Positions 11,164 through 20,207 of a stretch of 64,000 bases of DNA are shown here, piece after piece. The position numbers and the translations under genes were made by a program. The notes beneath the pieces are model-generated. The model searched no databases. It had not been told where the DNA came from and saw only the letters and a list, made by a program, of their open reading frames with translations. The stretch's first letter is position 1. The number at the start of each line of letters is the position of its first letter. The DNA lies in assembly GCF_000931465.1 (NCBI RefSeq), contig NZ_CP010892.1:2689388-2753387 (forward strand). The letters run 5' to 3'. The stretch is from Pseudomonas sp. MRSN 12121 (lineage in GTDB: Bacteria; Pseudomonadota; Gammaproteobacteria; Pseudomonadales; Pseudomonadaceae).

Positions 11164-11624
11164 GCGGGGCGCCACTGAACAGCCTGGAACAGGCGACCTT
11201 CGGCGCCGGCTGCTTCTGGGGCGCCGAAGCGGCGTTCCGGACGCTGCCTGGGGTGCTGGAGACCCGGGTCGGCTATGCCGTGGAGGCGGGGGACGAAGCC
11301 GTGCAGATCGAGGTGGTGCAGGTGGATTTCGATCCGCGGGCGTTGGCGTATTCGAGCCTGGTCGAGCACTTCTGGGGGCTGCACGATCCGACCTCGGTGG
11401 ATCGGCAGGGGGAGCATGGCGGGGTGAAGTATCGGTCGGCGATCTTCTATGCCACTGCGCAGCAGGCGGAGCAGGCGCAGTTGGCCAAGTTGGCGCTGCA
11501 TGAGTCGGGGCGTTTGGGTAAGCCTGTGGCCACGGTGATAGTGCCTTTGGGGCGGTTTGAGTTGGCGGATGAAGCGCACCAGCGGTATCTGGAGAAGAAT
11601 GGGTTGAGTAGTTGCCATATCTGA
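11160..11624 (+). CDS. msrA: Peptide-methionine (S)-S-oxide reductase MsrA
   Basis: Cytoplasmic repair enzyme of 154 aa that reduces methionine-S-sulfoxide. The catalytic motif GAGCFWG puts the active Cys at residue 18. Further family motifs are EVVQVDFDPRALAYSSLVEHFWGLHDPTS (given in part) and a C-terminal Cys in NGLSSCHI that may be the resolving residue. It starts with an ATGA overlap on the binding-protein gene. The unusual coupling of a short MsrA to a betaine-type importer may mean the imported compound is an oxidised sulfur compound such as free methionine sulfoxide; that is inference. Base use in the last third is richer in G than its neighbours. Confidence 0.92.
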   Translation: MSGAPLNSLEQATFGAGCFWGAEAAFRTLPGVLETRVGYAVEAGDEAVQIEVVQVDFDPRALAYSSLVEHFWGLHDPTSVDRQGEHGGVKYRSAIFYATAQQAEQAQLAKLALHESGRLGKPVATVIVPLGRFELADEAHQRYLEKNGLSSCHI

Positions 11625-11990
11625 GTGTGGGGATGTTGCTGTAGGAGCGAGCAGGCGGCGATCCGACTTGCCCGCGATGGCTTTGCTTTTGGCGCTGTAT
11701 GTTTTGGACGGTGTACATATCCATTGCTGCGGTCACGGCCGCCTATGGTTTCGCCCTTACGGCGAGTCCCTTTTTTTCAAACGCCAAAAAAAGGAACCAA
11801 AAAACGCTTGCCCCTCCATTCGGTGCCTCGCCTAGGCTCGGCATACCCTCACTCCGGTCTTGCTCCGGGGGCCGCCGCAAGGGGCCATCCCTGGCCCCGT
11901 GCGGCTAACTCGGCATTCCTGCCGAGTTGCCCCCTGCGCAAGACCTGCGTTCGGCCTCTGGGAACGGGGCGGGTAGATCAAGATCACAAG

Positions 11991-12038
11991 CCAAAGCCAA
12001 AGCCAAAGCCAAAGCCAAAGCCAAAGCCAAAGCCAAGG
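11991..12038. repeat. Hexanucleotide repeat (CCAAAG)7
   Basis: Seven exact CCAAAG copies run from 11991 to 12032 and an eighth reads CCAAGG. It sits directly after GGGTAGATCAAGAT at the inner edge of the left inverted arm. Copy number is likely variable between strains by slippage. Confidence 0.9.
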
Positions 12039-12090
12039 TACAGCTGACTGCTTTTGCCCCACTACCGCTCTCCCACCTGACACGCCTTAT

Positions 12091-13089
12091 GTAGCCGCTG
12101 CCGAGCCCCAGCGAGGCTGCGATCGGCCCGCAGGGCCGCCAAACCTGACCCCTTGTAGGACCTGGAAAAACGCGGTGTCCGTCCGGCGAGTCCTTCGGCC
12201 TCGATCGCAGCCTCGCTGAGGCTCGGCAGCGGCTACGGGGAGTGTGTTTCAGGTGGGGCGTTTTGTGTTGTTTGGGGGCGGGACCGATAGCTCAAGAGCA
12301 AGATTGAAGCCCAGGCACAACCTTTCGCCACATGATGACTCTTCCGTCTGACACGCCTTGTGTAGCCGCTGCCAAGCGCCAGCGAGGCTGCGATCGGCCC
12401 GCAGGGCCGCCAAACCTGCCACCGCGTAAAACCTGAAAAAACGCGGTGTCCGCCCGGCGAGTCCTGCGGCCTCGATCGCAGCCTCGCTAGGGCTCGGCAG
12501 CGGCTACGGGGAGTGTGTTTCAGGTGGGGCGTTTTGGGTTGTTTTGGGGACGGGCCGGTAGCTTAAGAGCAAGGTCGAAGCCCAGGCACAATCTTTCTCC
12601 ACACGATGACTCTTCCGTCTGACACGCTTTGTGTAGCCGCTGCCAAGCGCCAGCGAGGCTGCGATCGGCCCGCAGGGCCGCCAAACCTGCCACCGCGTAA
12701 AACCTGAAAAAACGCGGTGTCCGCCCGGCGAGTCCTGCGGCCTCGATCGCAGCCTCGCTAGGGCTCGGCAGCGGCTACGGGGAGTGTGTTTCAGGTGGGG
12801 CGTTTTGGGTTGTTTTGGGGACGGGCCGGTAGCTTAAGAGCAAGGTCGAAGCCCAGGCACAATCTTTCTCCACACGATGACTCTTCCGTCTGACACGCTT
12901 TGTGTAGCCGCTGCCGAGCGCCAGCGAGGCTGCGATCGGCCCGCAGGGCCGCCAAACCTGCCACCGCGTAAAACCTGGAAAAACGCGGTGCCCGCCCGGC
13001 GAGTCCTGCGGCCTCGATCGCAGCCTCGCCGGGGCTCGGCAGCGGCTACGGGGAGTGTGTTTCAGGTGGGGCGTTTTGTGTTGTTTGGG
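12091..13089. repeat. Tandem array of REPIN units, period 271 bp, four copies
   Basis: Family A hairpins start at 12091, 12362, 12633 and 12904, exactly 271 bp apart. Each unit carries GGCCCGCAGGGCCGCCAAACCTG inside the hairpin (given by its ends), and a shared tail with GTGTTTCAGGTGGGGCG and GCAAG..TTGAAGCCC..AGGCACAA. The fourth tail breaks off near 13089. Units differ by only a few bases, so the array is recent or homogenised. Confidence 0.9.
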
Positions 13090-13116
13090 AGCGCGGGGTA
13101 GATCAAGAACAGAATC

Positions 13117-13180
13117 GCCAGCCAGCCAGCCAGCCAGGCCAGCCAGGCCAGCCAGGCCAGCCAGGCCAGCCAGGCCGGCC
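13117..13180. repeat. Simple repeat (GCCA)n then (AGCCAGGCC)n
   Basis: About five GCCA units pass into five 9-mers AGCCAGGCC. The tract is preceded by GGGGTAGATCAAGAAC, the same lead-in as the CCAAAG tract on the other side of the array, so the two simple repeats occupy equivalent positions. Confidence 0.85.
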
Positions 13181-13561
13181 GGCAGGCCGCCTCGCGTTGT
13201 TTTTGATCTGGGCGCCCCGTTAACCACGATGGCCGAACGCAGGCATTGAGCCGTGGGTAACCCGGCAGGGATGCCGGGTTAGCCGCCCCAGGCCATGGAT
13301 GGCCTGGGGCGGCGGCCCACGGATCAATGCCGGAGTGAGGGCATGCCGAGCCTCAGCGAGGCACCGAGTGGAGGGGCAAGAGCCCTTTGGTTACTTTGGG
13401 GCTTTTCCAAAGTGACTCGCCGTAAGGGCGAAACCATAAGCCGCCGTAACCGCAGCAATGGATATGTACCCGTCCAAAAAATGCAGCGCCAAACCCGACG
13501 TCATCGCGAGCAAGCTTCGCTCCTACAGAAGCACACAACCGCCAGTACCGTGATAGGGGCC

Positions 13562-14986
13562 TCAGGCCCCACCTTCCCACCCACCTCCCAACGCCACCAC
13601 CAACCCCACACTCGCCTGCAACTCCCTTGTCCGCACCGCCTGCAACCCTCGCTGCGCCTGCAAGGCCGCAGTCTGCGCGGTGACCACGTCGAGATAACTC
13701 ACGGCGCCGGCCTGGTAGCTGTTCATCGCCAGGGCCTGGGTATGCTCGGCGGCATTAACGGCCGCCTGCTGGTCCAGCGCCTCCTGACGCAGATCGCGCA
13801 GCTGGCCCAGGTTGTCTTCCACCTCGCGCACCGCCCGCAGCACCTGCCCGCGGTAATGCGCGGCGGCCTCCTCGAACTCGGCATGGGCCTGGCGTTCGTT
13901 GGCGCTCAGGCGGCCGCCGTCGAAGATCGGCAGGTTCATCAACGGCCCCAGCGCCCAGTAACGATTGCCCGCCGCCAGCAGGTTGCCGCTGCCCTGGGTC
14001 TGGCCGCCGAGCACCCCGGTCAGGCTGAAGTCCGGGTACCAGGCCGCCCGCGCGATGCCTATGCCGGCATTGGCGGCGAACACCCGGCGCTCCGCCGCGG
14101 CGATGTCCGGGCGGCGTTGCAGCAGGGCGCTCGGCAGCTGTTGCGGCACCCCGGGCAGGGTCAGCGTCTGAGTGACCGCTGGCAGTTGGAACTGGCTGGC
14201 CGGTTCGCCCACCAGCTCGCCGATCGCGTGCTCGGTGAGGTTGCGCTGGGCGCGCACGTCGTCGAGCTCGGCCTCGGCGCTGGCCAGCTGGCTTTGCGCG
14301 CGGGTCAGGTCCAGTTCCGAGGCGATCTGCCCCTGGTAACGGCTGCGGGTCAGCTCCAGGGCCTGGGCGTAATCGTCCAGGGAACGGCTGAGGATCCGGG
14401 CCTGGGCATCCAGGCCATCGAGCTGCACATAAAGCGTCGCCAGCTGTTTTTGCAGGCTCAGCCGCGCCGCTGCCAGGTCATCCCCGGAAGCCTCGGCCTG
14501 GGCGTCGCCGGCGGCGGCCTGGTTGCGCAGGCGTCCCCACAAGTCGAGGTCGAAATTTAGGGCAAAACCGGCGCTGTCGCTGTTGTACACCGAGGGCTGG
14601 CTGCTGCCGCGCAGAGGCCGGTGGTCCGACTGGCGCTGGCGCAAGGGCTGGGCGCTGGCGCTGATCTGCGGGAACAGCCCGGCGTGCAGTTGGCTGGCGT
14701 AGGCCTGGGCGCCGTCGTAGTGCGCCAGGGCCGCCGCCAGGTCGGGGTTGGCCTTGAGCAGGCGCTGCTGCAAGTCGTCCAGGCGCGGGTCCTGGTACAG
14801 CCGCCACCAGTGCGCGTCCAGGGCCTGGGGCGCCTGGGCCGGGTGCCAGGGACCGTCCGCCGTCTGCTCGCGAAACTGCTTGGGCAACTGCACCGGCGGC
14901 ACCTGGTAGCGGGGCGCCAGCGAGCAGCCTTGCAAGGCCAGCAGCACCAGCGCGACTAGGGGTTCAAGCCTTGGACGCATGCTCAC
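13562..14986 (-). CDS. Outer-membrane efflux lipoprotein, OprM/NodT type
   Basis: TolC-like outer-membrane channel of a tripartite RND pump, 474 aa. A lipobox LALQGC places the lipidated Cys near residue 21, followed by SLAPRYQVPPVQLP. Two OEP repeats follow, with coiled-coil helices (for example ARLSLQKQLATLYVQLDGLD) and the family motif ALLQRRPDIAAAERRVFAANA. It is the last gene of the operon and overlaps the adaptor gene by 23 bp. A second ATG lies two codons downstream. The exported compound is unknown. Confidence 0.9.
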   Translation of the reverse strand: MSMRPRLEPLVALVLLALQGCSLAPRYQVPPVQLPKQFREQTADGPWHPAQAPQALDAHWWRLYQDPRLDDLQQRLLKANPDLAAALAHYDGAQAYASQLHAGLFPQISASAQPLRQRQSDHRPLRGSSQPSVYNSDSAGFALNFDLDLWGRLRNQAAAGDAQAEASGDDLAAARLSLQKQLATLYVQLDGLDAQARILSRSLDDYAQALELTRSRYQGQIASELDLTRAQSQLASAEAELDDVRAQRNLTEHAIGELVGEPASQFQLPAVTQTLTLPGVPQQLPSALLQRRPDIAAAERRVFAANAGIGIARAAWYPDFSLTGVLGGQTQGSGNLLAAGNRYWALGPLMNLPIFDGGRLSANERQAHAEFEEAAAHYRGQVLRAVREVEDNLGQLRDLRQEALDQQAAVNAAEHTQALAMNSYQAGAVSYLDVVTAQTAALQAQRGLQAVRTRELQASVGLVVALGGGWEGGA

Positions 14987-16130
14987 CCCCGGCGTCGGCC
15001 AGTTGCACCAGGTCGCCGTCGCGCAGGGCGTCGGGCGGGTTGTCGATCACCCGGTCGGCGGCGCGCAGGCCCTGGTCGATCACCAGCCGCGCGCCGAGAT
15101 CCAGGCCGATGTGGATGTCCTGCAGGTGCACATGATTGTGCTCATCGAGCAGCGCCACCTGGGTGCCCTGGGCGCGGAAGATCAAGGCACTGGCCGGAAT
15201 GCTCACGCCCCGGGTGTCGGCGGGCAGCGCCAGGCTGGCCTCGGCGTAGTCGCCGGGCAGCAGCGCGCCGTCGGGGTTGTCGGCGACGAACTGGGCGAGC
15301 AGGGTGCCGGAGCGCGGGTCGACGGCGGTGGAGTCGCCGATCAGCCGCGCGCTGAATTGCTGGCCGGGGTGTTCCGGCACCGTCAGCTGGGCCGTGAGGC
15401 CCGGGTGGACCACGCTGGCGTAGTTCTGCGGAATCGGCACATAGAGCCGCAGCTTGTGGGTGTCGGCGAGGTCGAACAGCTCCGGGTCGGCGTCGGTGTC
15501 GGCCTTGATCAACTGGCCGATATCGGTGTGGCGCGCGGTGATGATCCCGGCGAACGGCGCGCGGAGGGTCTTGTAGTCTTCCAGCGCGGTAAGCCGCGCG
15601 TAGTCGGCCGCGGCGGCCTCGGCATTGGCCTTGGCGGCCGCGGCGTTGGAGGTTTTCTCGTCGGCCTCCTGGCGCGACACCGAGTGGCTGGCCACCAGGT
15701 TCTGCCAGCGCAGGGCGGTGGTCTGCGCCAGTCGCGCGTTGGCCTGCTCCTGCACCAGCCGCGCATGAGCCTGCGCCACCTGCTGGTCGAGGTCAGGGCT
15801 GTCGATCTCGGCCAGGACTTGCCCGGCCTCGACCTTGGCGCCGATGTCGCTGCTCCAGCTTTTCAGGTAGCCGCTGACCCGCGCATGGATCGGCGCCTTG
15901 CTCCAGGCTTCCAGGTGCGCCGGCAGGCGCAGGGTGTCGCCCTGGCGGTTCTGCTGCGGCTGGAACACCAGCACCTGGGGCACGGCGGCGGCTTCGGTCC
16001 AGGCGCTTACTGCCTGTTCATGCCGGGTGCGCGCGGCCAGCCCGTTGGCCACCAGCAGGGCGGCCAGGGTCAGGCCGCCGAGGCCCAGCCACAGCAGGCG
16101 TTTGCGCGAAGGGGTGTGTTCAGGCGACAT
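14964..16130 (-). CDS. RND efflux periplasmic adaptor (HlyD/MFP family)
   Basis: Membrane-fusion protein of 388 aa linking the inner-membrane pump to the channel. One N-terminal membrane anchor (LLWLGLGGLTLAALLVANGLA region), then a lipoyl half-motif (IHARVSGYLKSWSSDIGAKVEAGQVLAEIDSPDLDQQ, given in part), a coiled-coil hairpin rich in Ala and Gln (about residues 125-180), and a beta-barrel part (RAPFAGIITARHTDIGQLI). It starts inside the 3' end of the permease gene, so translation is coupled. Confidence 0.9.
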   Translation of the reverse strand: MSPEHTPSRKRLLWLGLGGLTLAALLVANGLAARTRHEQAVSAWTEAAAVPQVLVFQPQQNRQGDTLRLPAHLEAWSKAPIHARVSGYLKSWSSDIGAKVEAGQVLAEIDSPDLDQQVAQAHARLVQEQANARLAQTTALRWQNLVASHSVSRQEADEKTSNAAAAKANAEAAAADYARLTALEDYKTLRAPFAGIITARHTDIGQLIKADTDADPELFDLADTHKLRLYVPIPQNYASVVHPGLTAQLTVPEHPGQQFSARLIGDSTAVDPRSGTLLAQFVADNPDGALLPGDYAEASLALPADTRGVSIPASALIFRAQGTQVALLDEHNHVHLQDIHIGLDLGARLVIDQGLRAADRVIDNPPDALRDGDLVQLADAGGEHASKA

Positions 16131-19100
16131 GGGTGCTTTCTCCAGCGACAGCGGAAGGGGAATGACGGCCGTGGACCAGGCTGAAGACCACGGGAACGAA
16201 CAGCAGGGTGGCGGTGGTGGCGAGGATCAGGCCGCCGATCACGGCGCGGCCCAGGGGCGCGTTCTGCTCCTCCGACAGGGCCAGCGGCAGCATGCCGATG
16301 ATCATCGCCAGGGCGGTCATGCACACCGGGCGAAAGCGCGTGTAGCCGGCCTCCAGCGCGGCCTTGAGGGCATCGCCGTGTTCCGCCAGGCGCTCGCGGC
16401 AGAAGCTCACCACCAGGATCGAGTTGGCCGTGGCCACGCCCATGCAGAGGATGGCCCCGGTCAGCGCCGGCACCGACAGCGAGGTGCCGCTGAGGAACAG
16501 CATCCACACGATCCCGGCCAGGGCCGCCGGCAGCGCGGTGATGATCACGAACGGGTCGAGCCAGGACTGGAAGTTGACCACGATCAGCAGGTAGATCAGC
16601 ACCACCGCGCCGAGCAGGCCCAGGCTCAGGCCGCTGAAGGCTTCATGCAGGGCATCGATCTGCCCGTGCAGGCTGATGGTCGCGCCCTTGGGCCGCAGCG
16701 CCGCGCTGTCGTCCAGGACCTTTTGGATATCCCGGGCTACGCCACCGAGGTCGCGGCCCTGGACGTTGGCGTAGAGGTCCAGGGTCGGCTGGATGTTGTA
16801 GTGGGTGACCACCGCCGGGCTGTCGACCCGGGTGATGGTCGCCAGGCCGCCGAGGATCTGCGACTGGCCGTTGCTGCCGGTCACCGGCAGCGCCTCCAGG
16901 GACGGCAGGCTGTCCAGGCGGTACTGCGGGGTAGCGGCGACGATCGAGTAGGACACGCCGTTCTGCGGGTTGAGCCAGAAGGTCGGCGCCACCTGCGAGC
17001 TGCCGGCCAAGGAGGCCACCATGCTGTTGGTCACGTCGCGCTCGGTGATCCCCAGGCCGTTGGCCCGCAGGCGGTCGACCTTGACCGCCAGCGACGGGTA
17101 GCCGCTGGACTGCTGGATGCGCAGATCGGCGATGCCCGGCACATGCCGCAGGCGCCGTTGCAGCTCCAGGGCATAGGCGCGGTTGGCGTCGCCATCGGGC
17201 CCGGAGATTTTCACGTCCAGCGGCGCCGGCGCGCCGAAGTTGAGGATCTGGCTGCTGATGTCCGCCGGCAAAAAGGCGAACTGGCTGCCGGGGAAACTTT
17301 CCGGCAGGGCCTCGCGCAGCTGCTTCACGTAATCGGCGGTCGGCGCGTGGCCGGGCTTGAGGGTGACCTGGATATCGCCGTCCTGCGGGCCGATGGTGCC
17401 GCTGCTGGCGTAGGCCATGTCGATGCCGCTCAGGGGAATGCCGATGTTGTCGATCACGCTGTCCAGCTGCTCCGGCGGAATCACCTCGCGAATCCGCGCC
17501 TCGATGCGGTCGAAGGCCGCCGCGCTTTCCTCGATCCGCGTGCCCAGGGGCAGGCGCACATGCAGGGCCAGGGCGCCGGCATCGGTGACCGGGAAGAAGT
17601 CCTGGCCGAGGCTCGGCAGCAGGGCGAAGGAGGCCAGCACACAGGCCAGGAAACCCAGCAGGAAGCGCTTGCGATTGGCCAGGGCCAGGGTCAGCAGGCC
17701 GTGGTAGGTGTCGCGCACATTGGAGAAGCGCCGCTCGAAGCCCTGCTGGAACCCCAGCAGCCCACGCACCAGGGCATGCCGCGGCCGGGCATGCTGCTCA
17801 CCTTCGTGGTGGTTGATGAAGTCATCTTCCGGGTGATGCCCCGGCCCGGCTTCCGGCACGTGGGGCTTGAGCAGGTACATGGCCAGGGTCGGCACCAGGG
17901 TCCGCGAGAGAATGAACGAGCTGGCCATGGCGAAGATCACCGCCAGCGCCATCGGCCGGAACAGGTAACCGGCGATGCCCTGCAACAGGAACATCGGCAC
18001 GAAGACGATGCAGATGCACAACAGCGAGACGAACGCCGGGCCGACGATCTGCCGGGCACCGTCGAGGATCGCCACCTTCACCGCCTTGCCCTGTTCCAGG
18101 TGCCAGTTGATGTTCTCGATGGTCACCGTGGCGTCGTCCACCAGGATCCCCACCGCCAGCGCCAGGCCGCCGAGGGTCATCACGTTCAAGGTCTGGCCGG
18201 TGGCGGCGAGCAGGGCGATGGCGGCGAGCACCGCCAGGGGGATCGAGGCGGCGATGATCAAGGTCGAGCGCCAGCTGCCGAGGAACAGCAGGATCATCGC
18301 GCTGGTCAGCAGCGCGGCGATGATGCCTTCGCGGGCGACGCTGCCCACCGACTGCTTGACGAACACCGAGGCATCGCCCAGCAGCGAGGTCTTCAGCGCT
18401 GGCGGCAGGGTTTCGTCGATGCGCGGCAGCATCTGGCGGATGCCGTCGACGATCGACAGGGTGGAGATATTGCCGTTCTTCAGCGCCGGCATCAGCACCG
18501 CGCGGTGGCCGTCGACCCGCACGATATTGCTCTGCGGCGGCGAGCCGTCGCGCACGTGGGCCACCTGGCCGATGGTGATCAGCGCGCCGTCGACGGTCTT
18601 GATCGGCAGGTCGTTGAGCTCGTCGATGGCGGTCGGGCTGTTGTTCAGCAGCACCGTGTACTCACTGGCGCCGAGCTTGGCGGTGCCCACCGGGATGATC
18701 TGGTTCTGCGCCGCCAGGGCATTGCCCACGTCCTGCGCCGACAGGCCCTTGGCGGCCAGCGCCTGCGGGTCCAGGTCGAGGGTGATCTGCCGCTGCTTGC
18801 CGCCCATGGGCGTCGGCATCGCCAGCCCGGGCACGGAGCTGAGCGGCAGGCGGATGCTGTTCTGCACCAGGTCGCGAATCTTCGCCTCCGACAGGGTCGG
18901 GCTGGAAAACGCCATCTGCAAAATCGGCACCGTCGAGGCGCTGTAGTTGAGGATCAGCGGCGGGGTGATGCCCGGTGGCATCTGCTTGAGCACGGTTTGC
19001 GACACCGCCGTGACCTGGGCGTTGGCGGTGCGGATATCCACCCCGGGCTGGAAGAAGATCTTGACGATGCCCATGCCCGGCAGCGACTGCGATTCGATGT

Positions 19101-19341
19101 GCTCGATGTCGTTGACCGTGGTGCTCAGCGAGCGCTCGTAGGTGTAGATCACCCGCCCGGCCATGGCGTCCGGCGACAGCCCGGTGTACTGCCAGACCAC
19201 CGCCACCACCGGGATGCCGATGTCCGGGAACACATCGGTGGGCGTACGCAGGGCCGCCAGCGGCCCGATGATGCAGATGAAAATCGCCAGCACGATAAAC
19301 GTGTAGGGCTTGAGCAGAGCGGTCTTGACCAGCCCGAGCAT
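16120..19341 (-). CDS. RND efflux permease (AcrB-like)
   Basis: Inner-membrane proton-driven pump, 1073 aa, normal for the family. The chosen ATG at 19341 (MLGLVKTALLKP) follows GGAGGTCCACCGC; an upstream in-frame start ten codons earlier lacks such a site. The proton-relay Asp pair lies in TM4 (LALAVGILVDDATVTIENI). The porter domains and second TM bundle are intact. The gene order permease-adaptor-channel on the minus strand differs from the common adaptor-first order. No metal-specific signature was recognised, so an organic substrate is more likely, but this is not shown. Confidence 0.93.
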   Translation of the reverse strand: MLGLVKTALLKPYTFIVLAIFICIIGPLAALRTPTDVFPDIGIPVVAVVWQYTGLSPDAMAGRVIYTYERSLSTTVNDIEHIESQSLPGMGIVKIFFQPGVDIRTANAQVTAVSQTVLKQMPPGITPPLILNYSASTVPILQMAFSSPTLSEAKIRDLVQNSIRLPLSSVPGLAMPTPMGGKQRQITLDLDPQALAAKGLSAQDVGNALAAQNQIIPVGTAKLGASEYTVLLNNSPTAIDELNDLPIKTVDGALITIGQVAHVRDGSPPQSNIVRVDGHRAVLMPALKNGNISTLSIVDGIRQMLPRIDETLPPALKTSLLGDASVFVKQSVGSVAREGIIAALLTSAMILLFLGSWRSTLIIAASIPLAVLAAIALLAATGQTLNVMTLGGLALAVGILVDDATVTIENINWHLEQGKAVKVAILDGARQIVGPAFVSLLCICIVFVPMFLLQGIAGYLFRPMALAVIFAMASSFILSRTLVPTLAMYLLKPHVPEAGPGHHPEDDFINHHEGEQHARPRHALVRGLLGFQQGFERRFSNVRDTYHGLLTLALANRKRFLLGFLACVLASFALLPSLGQDFFPVTDAGALALHVRLPLGTRIEESAAAFDRIEARIREVIPPEQLDSVIDNIGIPLSGIDMAYASSGTIGPQDGDIQVTLKPGHAPTADYVKQLREALPESFPGSQFAFLPADISSQILNFGAPAPLDVKISGPDGDANRAYALELQRRLRHVPGIADLRIQQSSGYPSLAVKVDRLRANGLGITERDVTNSMVASLAGSSQVAPTFWLNPQNGVSYSIVAATPQYRLDSLPSLEALPVTGSNGQSQILGGLATITRVDSPAVVTHYNIQPTLDLYANVQGRDLGGVARDIQKVLDDSAALRPKGATISLHGQIDALHEAFSGLSLGLLGAVVLIYLLIVVNFQSWLDPFVIITALPAALAGIVWMLFLSGTSLSVPALTGAILCMGVATANSILVVSFCRERLAEHGDALKAALEAGYTRFRPVCMTALAMIIGMLPLALSEEQNAPLGRAVIGGLILATTATLLFVPVVFSLVHGRHSPSAVAGESTHVA

Positions 19342-19421
19342 GCGGTGGACCTCCGGGGAGTGGGATTGCAAACCCCGGCAGCCTGCCGCGACCCACCTAA
19401 CACGCGGCTTTCAGCCAGGTG

Positions 19422-19453
19422 AAGGAAGTTTTAGGTTGGGCCTTAACTTCCTT
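19422..19453. promoter_or_regulatory. Inverted repeat upstream of the RND operon (possible operator)
   Basis: Nine-base arms AAGGAAGTT / AACTTCCTT with a 14 bp centre lie about 80 bp upstream of the permease start. No regulator gene is adjacent, so the binding protein would be encoded elsewhere. Confidence 0.4.
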
Positions 19454-19567
19454 TCATGGGGATTCATTTGTCCTGCGCCCGGGCCCTCGACAAGCTGGAT
19501 GGCAATCCGGCGCGACGGCTTTTTCCCCGTCGTCCCCTGTCGATTTTTTATTGCCGAGGTGCCTGCC

Positions 19568-19978
19568 ATGAATACCAAACCCCTGCTGCTGATTCCCGCC
19601 CTGAGCCTGGTGCTGCTGCTTTCCGCCTGCGCCGGCCCGATGCCCAAACCCGACCCTAGCGAAGCCTGGATCAGCCTCGAAGAAGAGGGCCCCAGCGACC
19701 TGATGGCCGAACGCGTCGATGGCAAGAACGTCAACGACGGCCGCTACTTCGAAGTCCAACCCGGCGCCCACCGCCTGGACGTGACCCTGTTCGAAGAAGT
19801 CGGCGGCGACTCCGACCAGGTCGATTGCCGCGGGTCTGTGAGCTACCCGAACTTCAAGGCGGGGGAGCACTACAAACTGGTGGAATCGACCCTGGGCACC
19901 GAGGTGCGGGCGCGGTTGTATGACGGAAAGGGGAAGCAGGTGGCGAGTGCGCGTGGGTTTGAGTGTATGCCGGGGTAG
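19568..19978 (+). CDS. Small predicted lipoprotein of unknown function
   Basis: 136 aa. The signal peptide is MNTKPLLLIPALSLVLLLSAC with a lipobox LLSAC placing the Cys at residue 21. The mature part has a short acidic segment (WISLEEEGPSDLMAERVDGK), then a beta-rich region with GRYFEVQPGAHRLDVTLF that resembles PEGA-like or cell-surface beta domains, and two Cys (DCRGS, FECMPG) that could pair. The ATG was chosen to give the signal peptide. I recognise no function. It is probably monocistronic. Confidence 0.75.
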   Translation: MNTKPLLLIPALSLVLLLSACAGPMPKPDPSEAWISLEEEGPSDLMAERVDGKNVNDGRYFEVQPGAHRLDVTLFEEVGGDSDQVDCRGSVSYPNFKAGEHYKLVESTLGTEVRARLYDGKGKQVASARGFECMPG

Positions 19979-20145
19979 GGTGGGGCTTGTTCCTGAAAGT
20001 GTCGGCACTGCTGACACAATTGTTCGAAGTCCTGAGTTGAGCGCTAAAGTCGCGCCACTGGTGCGACAAATTCGCCCCGAGGCTCTGAAGAAGCCTGCTG
20101 TGGAGGAGTCGGTTTAGAGGGAAGCGAATTATTTTTCCGCCACCC

Positions 20146-20172
20146 CGTCACAAACCCCCAGGCTGGCCCGTC
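20146..20172 (+). promoter_or_regulatory. Predicted ECF41-type promoter
   Basis: CGTCACA at 20146-20152 and CGTC at 20169-20172, with a 16 bp spacer. From memory, ECF41 sigma factors recognise a TGTCACA / CGTC pair in front of their partner gene, so this differs at one base. It lies 36 bp before the AhpD-like gene that is co-located with an ECF41 sigma factor, supporting autoregulation. Confidence 0.6.
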
Positions 20173-20207
20173 ATGTCGGTGTATCCCTCAATTAACGGAG
20201 CCACCCC

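Larger units (their letters stand above)
11641..13528. repeat. 1.9 kb repeat block with about 0.3 kb imperfect inverted ends
   Basis: No convincing gene lies in this interval. The left end (11641 to about 11990) and right end (about 13200-13528) are inverted copies of each other. Both start outside with a family B REP (GTAGGAGCGA...). Inwards they share, in the same order, GGCGCTG, TTTTGGACGG, TACATATCCATTGCTGCGG, TATGGTTTCGCCCTTACGG, CTTGCCCCTCCA, CTCGGTGCCTCGC and GCCCTCACTCCGG-like segments. A simple repeat follows each arm, and a 4 x 271 bp REPIN array fills the middle. Short open frames here are repeat-derived. The layout resembles a non-autonomous mobile element, but no transposase or target duplication was identified. 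Confidence 0.75.

Noticed and set aside
12091..13050. CRISPR array, because of the regular repeats
   Set aside because: Units are 271 bp with palindromic REPIN cores and nearly identical spacers; there are no 20-40 bp repeats with unique spacers and no cas genes.
11625..13561. Several open frames of 60-150 codons in the repeat block
   Set aside because: They consist of translated REPIN, CCAAAG and GCCA repeats, lack ribosome sites and overlap inverted copies of themselves.
13295..14560. Long plus-strand frames opposite the RND operon
   Set aside because: They are antisense shadows of high-GC genes; the minus strand has clear OprM, HlyD and AcrB motifs.
15898..19422. A 1174-codon plus-strand open frame
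   Set aside because: Gln/Arg/His-rich translation with no domain, exactly antisense to the RND permease and adaptor.
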